The notes under the pieces: model-generated | The model's input: only the letters and a program-made list of their open reading frames with translations | Database searches by the model: none | What the model was told of the DNA's origin: nothing | Shown here: piece by piece, positions 48,212 to 58,414 of the stretch | Position numbering within the stretch: the stretch's first letter is position 1 | How the letters are laid out: each line of letters begins with the position of its first letter | Translations under genes and position numbers: made by a program | Assembly: GCA_008692225.1 (NCBI GenBank) | Contig: VICG01000007.1 | Location: 248,001-312,000, forward strand | Direction: 5' to 3' | DNA length: 64,000 bases | DNA from: Monilinia fructicola | Lineage: Eukaryota; Ascomycota; Leotiomycetes; Helotiales; Sclerotiniaceae

Positions 48212-48829
48212 AGGGAATCTCAGACTTAGGATGAGATAGATTGTTGTTGTACAGTGGATTCTTACAAGAACAATAATACTGGGCAGAATACAATGCATTG
48301 GATTTCCAAAAAGTAGAAATTCGCAAACATGATGATCTTGAGCTGCCTTTGTCAGAACTGTTTAACAAAATCAATAACTGGATATTATATATAAATCGTA
48401 AAGGTGTTGTAGAATTGTTCTCAATTATTTTGTTAGAAGATCATCTGCGGTTTGTTAATTCATTCAACTTATCTCCGAATCATCTAAACTTCTTACTCGA
48501 GTATATGGACATCTATCTACCTAGGTAACTTGTAGAGTTGTGCAATCCCCTGAAAAATGGCTAGCGCCACAACCAGGGTGCAACAGGGGTATCTAGGGCA
48601 CGGTTGGTAGGGCTACCAAAAGGGGTTACCGACAGGCTAAGGAAGCGTTCCGTGAGACACTGGGCAATTGCCCGTCTGATACAACTGTACGGCGCAGAGA
48701 AAGAAAAATACGAACATGTATCTGATAACCGTTGATGAAAATTATCAGTATATAGAATGCAACGTTCTCAAACTTCATGACCTCCCGTACAACTTGCCAA
48801 GATACAAGATACAGGTATTTTCCTATACC
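48212..48829. other. Intergenic; GC-richer patch of unknown origin
   Basis: 48540-48700 is clearly GC-richer than its surroundings (GGCTAGCGCCACAACCAGGG, GGGTTACCGACAGG) and may be a fragment of a mobile element; no coding feature or terminal repeat was identified. Confidence 0.35.
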
Positions 48830-50625
48830 ATGTCTCATCAACAAGAAAAAGAACAACCGACAGCTGGTATGGAACTCCAACAAGTAGGTTCGAAAACTAG
48901 ACGTGCAAGTCCATTTACTAAAGTACCTCCTTCTGACTTAATGGGCGAGAATGAAGCTCTTCAACAGGCAAGCCTTGATTTTCAAAGACCCAAAGGTTTC
49001 CTCTGGCCAATCACTGTGATCGCTCTCTTGTCTACAACATTTCTCTGCGCAGCAAACACGACCATGGTAGCAGATATCCAGTCTATCATAATCAAGAACT
49101 TTGGAGAGGTGAACAAGTTGCCATGGATATCCGTGTCCTATGAGCTTGCCGCGCTTTCTGTCAACGTAATATGGTCAGTATGTACAAGATGATGACAAAG
49201 TGTTAGTTTTCAAATGCCAATCTTTCAATAAGGGAAAACTGCATGGACAACTCGATTCAAGATATCTTTTCATTGCTGCCGTACTGATTTTTTCGAAGTT
49301 GGCAACGTGGTATGTGGCTCAGCTCAAAACATGGATACGTTGATTGTTGGAAGAGCGATATCCGGTATGGGTGGTTGAGGAACTTATGTCGGTACGGTCA
49401 ATATCATCACGTCTCTTTAGGCTCCAGGTGAACGGCCGCTGTACATGAGATTTATTGGCGGTGTTTGGTGTGTTGGAACGGTGTAAGAACCCCCTTCAGC
49501 CTCAGAATGTAGCTAATCATCTTAGGGTGGGTCCTATCATAGGAGGAGCATTTGCAGATAGAGTATCTTGGCGATGGGGCTTCTATATCAATCTTTGCAT
49601 TGCAGCAGCATCGGCACCTGCCTATATCTTTGCGTTCCCATCCTCGAAATCGAAACCAGTGACGTCAATCATGACGTGTGTTCGCAATATTGACTTTCTT
49701 GAAAGTGTCTTGTTCATTGGTGCTGCATGTTCTATCATTATGGCGATTTCTGTTGGTGGAGCTCTCTACGCCTGGAACAGTGGCAGTATCGCTCTTTGTT
49801 TGCTCTGGTGTCCTTTGGATCTTATTCTGGACATAGCAGTCCTATTGTTTTCTAACAACAGCGGAATATCGATTCTTCCCCCTTCAATTCATCAAGTCCA
49901 TTGAGATGTCGATTCTTTTTATCCAGGTAGCTGCGGGAAGTGCCGCTACATTAGTACTGGTTTTCTTCATCCCGTTAACGTTATTTTTCCAATTTGTGAA
50001 AAGAGATTCAGCATTGAGTTTGGGCGTACGGGTTCTTTCCTTTATTGGTGGTTTAGTCGTTGGACTTTTGGTAAATGGTGTTCTGATGGGGCCAATTGGG
50101 ATTTATTCTCCATGGTTTACAACTAGTAGGATTTTGGTTATTATTGGAGGCGCCCTGCTTCAAACGATCACCATTGATACCGACACGGCCAGAATTTATG
50201 GCTTCAGTGCCATTTTAGAATTTGGAGCAGGACTGTTTGTCCGAGCTCCATTTGCTAATGCACAAGCAAAAGTTCAAGCATCCGAGCTAGCAGATGTATC
50301 TTCATTCATAACTTGTGGGCAGCTAAGCGGAATTGTTTTCTCTCTGTCTATCTCCAAACAGTATATTCATCAACTTATCGACAGAAAGCATCTCAGAGAT
50401 TCGGGAAGCGAGATTCAATCTCTCATCGCTGGCGTTGGTGCTTCAGTTCTGAAGGATCTCTTAGTTCAGCTTGATAAGACGGCTGTTCTCACAATACTGG
50501 TTCATAATATTGACCGAAAGTATTCCATGCTTATTGCTGCGGGCACACTAGTCACATTTTTCTCTATCTTTTTGAAAAGGGAAAGATTAGATTTACAAAT
50601 TAAGGCTGATACGATTGCGAATTGA
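48830..50625 (+). pseudogene. MFS multidrug transporter (DHA2/Tri12-like) pseudogene
   Basis: Export permease of the 14-span major facilitator type. Exon 1 (ATG 48830) begins with a hydrophilic tail and the first span (LWPITVIALLSTTFLCAANT). Introns 49178-49232 and 49483-49525 restore the frame. Recognisable parts in order: GKLHGQLDSRYLFIAAV, MDTLIVGRAISGMGG, GTYVGTVNIITSL, VGPIIGGAFADRVSWRWGFY, and the last spans to 50625. Defects: a shift at TTTTTT (49288-49293), TGA at 49376, TAG at 49418, a further shift near 49790, and TAG at 49834. The three stops fit CGA-to-TGA and CAG-to-TAG, i.e. C-to-T changes. Unlike other broken genes here, these cannot be homopolymer errors, so the gene is probably dead. 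It may once have exported a metabolite or the peptide encoded near 53.5 kb. Confidence 0.8.
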
Positions 50626-51373
50626 TAATATAAGAATGCCATGTTCTAGAGGCAGCGCGAGAAAATCATCCTTGGATATGTCAGGATTCTTGTATAATAT
50701 CAAGTTTTAGTGATGGTAAATTGTTCTACATATTTTACAAACATAAGATATTTACAATTACATGATTTTATGATTTACTAGAGGCTTATTAATCATGACT
50801 CAATTCCATTGACAATGTTTATACTAAACTAAAATTCAATTTATTTTTACTATTTTCATTCTATATTGTATGTTGTGATTTTGAGAAACATTGCAGGGGA
50901 TTTTTCAAACGTCCTGAACCTTTTGTGTGCAATCCATATAATTCAAACTTTTCACGAATCTGTGAACTCCTGTTGCTAAGCGGGATAAATTTATTCCTGC
51001 AAGGGCTATTTTCGGCATCACTGCGTTACACATATAAACGATGGAACCCTCAAAAAAGTCTTGCTCAATCAATGCGAAAGTTCGAAGATCTCTTAATTGT
51101 CCTCAAACTATCAACCCTTTCCTTTGCTATGGCCCATCTCCCGGAATCCCTCACAAGGGATTTCTAGTGATTCAATGAGGCACTTTTTGATTTTAAAGGT
51201 ATCGTTGCAATTATAGTACAGCAGTTTCAGGAACCATTCCAATCTGCAAATCTACTCGAAAAGCATAAGAAATAAGCAAGATATAGACTAACTGAATTCG
51301 TGAATGGGTCTGCATAAGAATCTGAATACATAAATCTTTTTTTGCACTTCAAATCATTTCAGGATGTGCAGTA

Positions 51374-51680
51374 TCATTTACACAAAGTTTCTCTGCATGA
51401 ATCACACCTGCTTGGATGAATTGAGGTCACATTTGGGCCTGAGTAGACCTCAAAATGCCTATCTGGAAGTACTACAAGTTCCTTCGGTTCACGAGCCTCT
51501 TGATAAGCAGCTCCAGATATATCAACCGGAGTAGTAACATCCTCTTTTACAACAACCATAAGCAACAGAACAGGTGCTATGCGTTCGATGAACAGAGCAG
51601 GATCATCATATGAACGTGTAATGGTATTATGAATGTAATATTGTAAAAGCTGATCTTCATTGTAACTAACTAAATGACAT
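51374..51680 (-). pseudogene. Relic of an alpha/beta hydrolase, C-terminal part
   Basis: Read on the minus strand, the frame gives NTITRSYDDPALFIERIAP, then PVLLLMVVVKEDVTTPVDIS, AAYQEAREPKELVVLP and DRHFEVYSG. This matches the C-terminal third of fungal alpha/beta hydrolases in which the catalytic acid (KED) and the catalytic His (RHFEVYSG, usually GGHFDxYxG) lie in this order. The nucleophile-elbow part is absent upstream, and the C-terminus is out of frame. Hence a fragment. Confidence 0.45.
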
Positions 51681-51931
51681 ATATCTATATGAGAAGACTA
51701 TATGCTGCCATATGCTCCTTCCGTCGTTGACTACGTCGCGGATGTCTCTACCGTAGTAGAACTCCATGCTGGGTGTGACAAATGTCACAGAAACTGACAG
51801 TGTTGAAAGGTATCTAGGTAGATTCCACTTTATCGCCTCTCACATACCTGTACCGTTACCGAATCCTTGGCAGGGGCCATTTTGGAAACTCACTGCTATT
51901 GCATTTTTGCATGTAGAAAACTGGTTAGAAC

Positions 51932-52124
51932 TGTCGGGAAATGTATCATGTGATCTTGAGTTGCTGTACAAATAATACGTCTAACCGTATTAGGCGTACT
52001 AGCTCCTCGAGGACGTCTATAAAATCGTCCTCCATTCCATAGATTACATAGAGAATAACAACAATGATATACCAACAAAAGCATTAAGCACTTACACTTT
52101 AAACTGACCAAGTTTATACCAACA
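51932..52124. repeat. Solo LTR A with perfect 5-bp target duplication
   Basis: 193 bp from TGTCGGGAAATGTATCATG to ATACCAACA, with TGT(T/C)GG...CCAACA terminal inversion. Flanked by AGAAC on both sides, a 5-bp target-site duplication. It aligns by eye along its length with the element at 55298-55484 (shared GGGAAATG-ATCATG, TAGCTCCTCGAGGA / TAGATCCTCGAGGA, AACAACAATG, TTAAAC--ACCAAGTT). Probably the remains of a Ty1/copia-type retrotransposon after LTR-LTR recombination. Confidence 0.75.
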
Positions 52125-53428
52125 AGAACGGGAACCATATATCGCTAGGGAATTCTGACGGCCCATCTTGCAAAAAATCTAAAGACGTCAGTTGATGAGC
52201 AATACTTCCATAACTTCCAATGGGCACGGACAAGTTTCAGAAAATTCTATTTAACATTCAAGACTCTGACACTTAAAATGCCCTGAAGATAATTCAGACA
52301 CTTCCGAAAACAACGGCTGAATGATCGAGAAATTTGTACGATTATAAGTATCAAGGAGATCAGCACCAAGAAAGAAAATAAGATCTTTATATCAGCATGG
52401 AGGCTAATAGGAATTGCGATTGTCAAGTCTCGATAGACAATCAACTGAATTACTCCTGCTGGCACAATCAAGGAAGTCAAGTCATGGTACTATCGGAATA
52501 ATAATGATCAGAGAATCACCATGGAGTACTACGGAATCCATTCAAACGAAGCCTATTGTATTCTAGTTCCTACAAACCGCCTTCAAATTGCTACAGTCAC
52601 AACTGGAAGATCCCTCAAGCCCAAAGCTATCTCCTCTCAAGCCTACCGGAGGAAGTCCAAAGCAGAAACAGTGCTTAACTTTCTTTAAGTAGCCAATGAG
52701 TTAGTCCAATATCCCCTATGTTTTTTATTCCGAGGATTGTGATGGCTCAACACGCCCAGTCAATGTAATATTACCATTTCGATCAGCTAATCTCGGTAAG
52801 GCTGATGAAAACCACCGGGATATCGAAATATCACGAGTTATTTAGTCCGTCACGATGTATGAAAAGATGCCGTTCTATCCAGTGAGATCAGCGGCAGGAT
52901 ATTGAAATAGTCACGTCCCTGTCGATAGAAGACTTTCAGCTTTATAGAACGCGTCTTTGTGGAGCTAACATCAAATAAGGTACGAGAAGACGAGATTGAG
53001 AATGACGAAATTGGAAGTCTTGCTTGTGAAATCCAACATATATATTAGTTGAGAACCTCAACATAGATTGAAGTATTCGAGTTAAAATGTCAAAGTCATC
53101 TGCAACTTCTTTTCTAAAAGAATACACTTGTTCATTGCAAGAGCATCAGGCATAGTATCTCACTAGAGAAGGTAAAAAATGGCTCAAGTGCGTAACATAT
53201 GTTGCAATTATAAAGATGATGAAGTAATAACCCCTTCATAGAGCAATGGAGTTGATCAAGAACCAGCCATCACAACGATCAATGGTGTTCCTGTACCATT
53301 ACCGACTATAAGTAAAGTGATATCTCAGTTGCCATATCTTTACCCCATCATCAACTTAGACAGGAGATTCAATAAATCAGATTTTTCAAACCTTTCCCGA
53401 TATCTTCCATTCTTTCAAAGTCTGCAGA

Positions 53429-53812
53429 ATGGTCGCCCGTGAAAAAGCTCCTTGCTCTCCTCCCCTTCTTATCCATTGCAGCAGCTGCATCCATGGGAAT
53501 AATTCTTAGATCTAGTAAGATAAACAAAAATTTCGAATTTTTTTTGAACTTGCAGCTGCTGAAATAGCTTCGAAATAATACGCACAGTTGAAGGGACTGA
53601 TGAAGATCTTCCCCAAGTCTATGGACATGGCATTGAAGGAGCCGATTAAGATCTTGCACGGGTCTACAAGAGGAGTGCTGGGGGACCATGGATCAGGATC
53701 TCTCAAGTGTATCGACGTACTGAAGATGAAGATCTCTCTCAGGTTTATAAGCGTGCTGAAGCGATGGCCGATGAAGACATATCTCAAATATACTGAGGAC
53801 AGCTCTTAGGCA
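53429..53812 (+). pseudogene. Degraded secreted peptide precursor with Kex2-type repeats
   Basis: After ATG 53429 and one surplus base in AAAAA (53442-53446), the DNA encodes a signal peptide (LLALLPFLSIAAAAS). An intron at 53515-53587 (73 bp, GTAAGA...GCACAG) keeps the frame. Downstream are four or five units of ~15 codons, each acidic (DED-L/I), then S/P-Q-V/I-Y, then a dibasic KR or RR. Visible units include TDEDLPQVY, RVYKR, ISQVYRR, DEDLSQVYKR, DEDISQIY. Stops at 53642 and about 53779 and an indel in the third unit break the gene. Repeated cores between dibasic sites behind a signal peptide are the layout of Kex2-processed precursors: fungal cyclic RiPPs (dikaritin type) or pheromone-like peptides. 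The Tyr in every core suits the former. Product and activity unknown. Confidence 0.5.
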
Positions 53813-54430
53813 CGCTTGGGGCTTGCTTCTGTCACCTCGATATAAAGCATCATTAGAATTCGCAATGATACTCATGAGCCATTGGTATGGCACTGGCTAC
53901 TCATTTGGAAAGATTAAAGTCGTTAGACGAAGAAAATAATGCCGGACACTATATGGTTTTTTGTTCTGAAATATTTATGGTTAGCGATTATTGTGATGAT
54001 TTGATCATACTTCGTACTAAGATCAGTGAAAATTTCGTATCATATCATCCTCTATCTCATGAGTGTGTCATTAGATCGTAGTTGAGCATTTTCTTCAAGG
54101 TGACGTTCTTCAGTTTCGCTAATACTCGAGATGAGACTTCCAGTTAGTGGTGTGATCTCTTGTCTTGTGCCTCATTAACTTTGGTGAATAGCAATTTGAC
54201 TCATGTGTGATGTTCGAATCGAACACTGACAGGGCCCATCACCTCACGCACTTACAACAGCGCAGCATATGATTTCATCCTTCAGATTATTCGACAAAAT
54301 TCATCATAGAGTTTCAGTTCTGCTCTCTTATATAAGATTCTGCCATCTACCACCAAACTGAATTCCATCACACAAGTCAAAATTCTCCTACAATCAACTA
54401 CAATCAACTCCTTTTCCAAACAACCTCAAA
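53813..54430. other. Intergenic, nothing firm
   Basis: A 64-codon plus frame (53887-54081, MALATHLERLKSLDEENNAG) is hydrophilic and unrecognised. The C/A-rich stretch before 54431 is the leader of the next gene. Confidence 0.4.
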
Positions 54431-55123
54431 ATGCACATCAACGCAACCCTTGCATATCTCTCCCTCCTCATCTTCCAAACCCTCGCATCCCCATACCCCT
54501 CCACAACCAATACAGTCAACTCAGCCACCAGTACCTCGTCCTCCACATCCAAATCCTCCATCCCAGCCATACCCTGCTACCTCCCCCTCCGCGACACCCC
54601 ACCCCACAGACTGCACCTACGTATATAATAATCCACAACAATTCCCAAACCGTCGATTTCCACGTCTGGAGCCCGCACTGCGGCATGCAGGCATTAGCGA
54701 TCCGAGGGCTCCCGCTCCAACTCGACAACATCATCGACACGCGCCAGACGCCCTTGGCGCACAACATCTCGGTGCACATTGCCGCGACGCACAACGAGTG
54801 GCGCTCGTATATCTGGTACAACGGGGGGTACGTGCTCCCGCTTAGCACGGCGGCCTGGCAGTCGGATGGACGCTTGATTGGCTGGAGCGCGTTCCCCTCC
54901 TGCGAGGCTGCGTTTCCCCTTGTGGATGCGGCGAAAAAGATTTGGGTGAGCGGGCTTTGCTTTCTTTGCGTTGCGTTGCGCCATGGTGACCTTTGTTCCT
55001 GGGTCCGCGATCTGTTTCCTTGTCATGTGATGCTAATTCCTAGTCCTCTAGTGTGTCGATACTGTCGCATGTGGAGACAGTAATAAAGCTGTATTGGTAG
55101 TGTCAAATAAGGTTGATTTCTAG
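54431..55123 (+). CDS. Small secreted Cys protein, family copy 4, frame break in a C-rich run
   Basis: Unknown function. Signal peptide MHINATLAYLSLLIFQTLAS, then a Ser/Thr-rich pro-region to IPCYLPLRDTP. In the C-rich stretch around 54590-54615 the frame changes; beyond it the protein reads HNNSQTVDFHVWSPHCGMQA, equivalent to the P(L/V)D(V/I)...C element of the other copies, then HNISVHIAATHNEWRSYIWY and AAKKIW. A donor GTGAGC directly after the Trp and an acceptor CTCTAG (intron 54946-55051, 106 bp, branch GCTAAT) give a last exon CVDTVACGDSNKAVLVVSN ending at 55123. The KxIW...AC ending recurs in copies 1 and 2. The 3' half is GC-richer than the neighbours. About 200 residues. Confidence 0.5.
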
Positions 55124-55297
55124 AAGGCAGAAACCAAGTCACCACGATGGCGATGTGGAGAGCGGAGATGACGGCATTACTGCAGGGATTCTATTAAAAC
55201 CAGCAGTTTTTGATAGATACTATGCTCATTCATGATCATAAACCTCGCAAAATTACTTAAATACTTAAGAAACATCAGTGCCCCTGGGTGACCAAAC

Positions 55298-55484
55298 TGT
55301 TGGGAAATGGATCATGGGACGTTAAGGGAGCTAGCTGTACGAATTAGTCGCGCTAGATCCTCGAGGATGATCGTGTAGTTCTCATTCAATAAATTAATTA
55401 AGGAATACAACAATGGTTACAACAACATATAGTTCTACTCCGTACAGTATCTTCTGACCTTAAACCACCAAGTTGGAACCAACG
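55298..55484. repeat. Solo LTR B, homologous to LTR A
   Basis: 187 bp from TGTTGGGAAATGGATCATGG to GGAACCAACG. Same direction and the same internal landmarks as the element at 51932-52124. Flanks CAAAC and CAGAC match at four of five positions, an eroded target duplication. The two copies differ at many sites, so they come from separate old insertions of one family. Confidence 0.65.
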
Positions 55485-56091
55485 CAGACCTTTTCAGGAA
55501 GCAAACGCACGTAAAAACGTAACGGAAATCCCCATCGGTGCTAGACCACAGCTCGAAACGACAAGACTATCGAAAATCTCCAAGCCAATCAATCGTACTC
55601 CGCAGTCTGTTATCGAATCAAGTGTTGCAGTCTCAGCAACAACCATACATACTATACGGAGTGCAGCTTGTCCCAGACGTCAGCTCGTACTGTACAGCAC
55701 AGTAATAGACCCCTCCTAGCTTCCCCTTCGCACGTGCCACAAGAACTTCCGACAACCCCTGAAATTTGGCCCCACAAACGAGCCACACCCTCGGTATGTA
55801 TCCGCTAATAGAAAATGAACACACTTCACTGGCAGATGCTCTGGCTGAAATATGCGACGAGCTGACCGGCTGGATTCCCACTACACTCCGTTTGGTCGAG
55901 TGGAGGTTGGATTGATCCGGAAGGCAAACTCGCCTTCCGATTCGTGGGGCGTGTGGAGTGGAAATCTGCCGAGCCATTTGCGAGGTGATCTATCTATAGC
56001 TGGTATTGTGTACGGAAATCCCAGGATTTGTCGATCGGATTTTGGAAAGTACAGTACTAGGAGGGATTTTTGGGAAAAGAAAGAATACATC
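55485..56091. promoter_or_regulatory. Upstream region of the methyltransferase gene
   Basis: No supported gene. Contains several CCGTAC/TACGGAGT near-palindromes (55439, 55655). The start of the next gene is placed at 56092. Confidence 0.35.
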
Positions 56092-57512
56092 ATGGAGACT
56101 GACGACCAAGGGAAATGTGCTTTCATCCCCGAATGGGTATGTCGTCCAGGAATTAGGTTCCTACGTGGATGCAGGAGAACCGGAGCTAGACGTAAGTATT
56201 TTTCGAGAAGCTTTCCAAAGACGAGGATTATTCATAAACTTGAAGTCAGGATCCGACGCAGATTCCGCACTTGGGGGAATGAGCTCGAGGTAAAGTAGAA
56301 AGGTGTCGAGAAAATCAAATGTATCTAACGGTGCATGAAGGAGTTCCAATTTCACAGTCGAATCGGAGTTGTATCGACATATTGAAGAGAATGGAAGAAC
56401 CTATCATCGCTACAAGCATGGTCGTAAGTGCGATTCTTGTCAAAGGATATACCAAGGAGCGGAAACTGACCGTTCATTCGACAGAATACCCGTTGCCAAA
56501 TGATACTGTACGTCTGATACTCTCACTATAACGTGTACATCCCAGTGGTTGACAAGATCAATACTCGATAATCAGCTGGAACAGGATAGGCTTGGTAAGT
56601 TTGCTGCGATGGTCCCTGATCGCAAACACGTAGCAGACAGTCAGTTTCTGACAAATCTTAGACTACCAACACAGATTCTTGCGCATGACGATCGACGGAA
56701 AGTTATTCGTGTCGCCCATCGATCCAGATCGGCCAATAAACGTCCTGGATATAGCCACAGGCACCGGAATCTGGGCGTTGAGTTTTGGTAATATCTAGAT
56801 TCTGGAGACGACATATTCCTGACGATGCGTAGCCGACGAATACCCAAAGTCCACCGTGATCGGCACTGACCTCAGCCCCATCCAGCCGCACCAGTACGTG
56901 GTGCAGATCATCTGTTTAGAATCTCAAAGGTCACTAACCCAGGACTAAAGCGTCCCGCGAAATTGCTCGTTCCGAATCGAAGACGCGGAGGATCCCTGGA
57001 CCTTCGACGGTCTCGAGTTCGATTTGATTCACGGGAGCGCCTTGTTATCCTGCTTTCGGTGTCCGAAGAATGTCTTTGCATCTGCGTTCCTGGCTCTCGC
57101 ACCCGGAGGGTATCTTGAGCTTCGGGATCCCATCTTTCCCTTCAAATACGCCTCGCCGCCCCCGGAAAATTGTGCCTTGGTGAAATGGAATGACATGATA
57201 GTAGATGCTAGTACGAAGGCTGGGCGCCCCTGGACAAACGGCACACATTATCGGAAGTGGTTGGAAGAAATTGGATTCGTTGATGTTGTGGAGCGAAGAG
57301 AATATGCGCCTCTAAGTCCGTGGGCAAAGGGCCAGAGAAACAAAGTCTTGAGTGTGTGGGTCCAAAAGAATATCTTGATGGGTCTCGAAGCACTGAGTAT
57401 GGCGCTATTCACAAGAGTTTTAGGGATGGAAAAAGAGGAGGTAGAAGAGTTGCTGGTAGCCGTTAAGGCAGATATCGAGAATACAAAGATACACTGTTAC
57501 TCTGAAGGGTGA
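56092..57512 (+). CDS. UMTA/LaeA-like SAM-dependent methyltransferase, eight exons
   Basis: Class I methyltransferase of the fungal UMTA/LaeA-like group, common in secondary-metabolite loci; the substrate cannot be told. ATG at 56092 gives METDDQG; one surplus base in GGGAAA (56110-56115) then opens NVLSSPNGYVVQELGSYVD. Introns: 56192-56245, 56290-56357, 56424-56484, 56508-56575, 56595-56661, 56788-56832, 56894-56950. Spliced parts in order: SGSDADSALGGMSS; ELYRHIEENGRTYHRYKHG; YPLPND; LEQDRLDYQHRF; SAM-binding motif I NVLDIATGTGIWALSFADEY; VIGTDLSPIQP; CSFRIEDAEDPW; FDLIHGSALLSCF; LAPGGYLELRD; then the C-terminal helices to 57512. The join over the second intron is one base off the family frame and remains unresolved. 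Otherwise the domain appears complete. Confidence 0.8.
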
Positions 57513-58414
57513 GTGTCACTGAGTGATGGCTTTCCACAATAACTTTTTGTTTCGCTTAACCGAAACGACAAGCTAAAAGGTCAATATAGGGTCTTGGTGT
57601 ACGGCAGGAAGCCTCGAGGCAATTCGTCAGGATCATTGAAAATTGATGGCTAAAATGCAGCTTGAAACAACATTTCTGAGTTGATTTCCATAGGTTAGAG
57701 CGATACCTAAGAAGATGATTGTCCCATAGACAGCAGTCCTAATCCTTTCGCCCTGGCTCCTTTTGATATCTTTTCTCTCCTCCTAAGAGTGAGTCTGTGA
57801 TATCTTGCAAGCTTGTTGATAATTTTAGCGGTTACAGCCAGAAGTAAGAATTTTTCAACCTTGATGCACAAAGATCACATTTGCAACGGTTTCGTCAAAC
57901 TTCCTGATATGATAGAAGCCTATCCTGAATATCCTTTCCAAAATTCAGAGTGGCCATCACGTGTCATCAGAGTGGCAATCATCGCAGGTTTCCACGCCCA
58001 TCAAGAACACCATATCCTTCAAGACTTTGAAAGTTAACAACCATCGATGGAAATTTTCTTTGCACGAGATTCGGTTATACAATGCATAGATACCTGGCCA
58101 TCCATTGTCTTTGATCGTGGCTCTGATAACAGCTCAACCTTCTCCACATCCATAGCAAGAACCCATTGGCGAGAATAATTCTAGGGGACTGATCTTCTAC
58201 GAAATGCATCATGATTTTCATTTGTTCCTCGAAATAACGTATGAATGTGGGATGGGAAAGGTCCAGAGTGAAAAACATTTATGAGTTATCTCATCGTAAA
58301 TCCTAAACCATCATTTGAACGTTTCTGAGGTCAACCATTGATCCTCATTGCATGTTGCTATATCCAAGCACTCGATCCTCATTAAGCACCATCCTTTCAT
58401 CCCATCCTTAATCC
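57513..58414. other. Intergenic between convergent genes
   Basis: AT-rich; 57813-58037 (plus) and 58075-58278 (minus) are short frames without recognisable features. Confidence 0.5.

Larger units (their letters stand above)
50626..53428. other. Relic-rich interval with a solo LTR
   Basis: Contains an alpha/beta-hydrolase fragment (51374-51680, minus) and a solo LTR (51932-52124). Other short frames (50925-51167, 52247-52480, 52942-53127) have no recognisable family. Confidence 0.45.

Noticed and set aside
55298..55484. LTR B and LTR A as the two ends of one complete retrotransposon
   Set aside because: Different target duplications, strong divergence, and host genes but no gag-pol sequence between them.
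56508..56545. 38-bp intron in the methyltransferase
   Set aside because: The 68-bp alternative (to 56575) gives the family sequence LEQDRLDYQH and a normal intron length.
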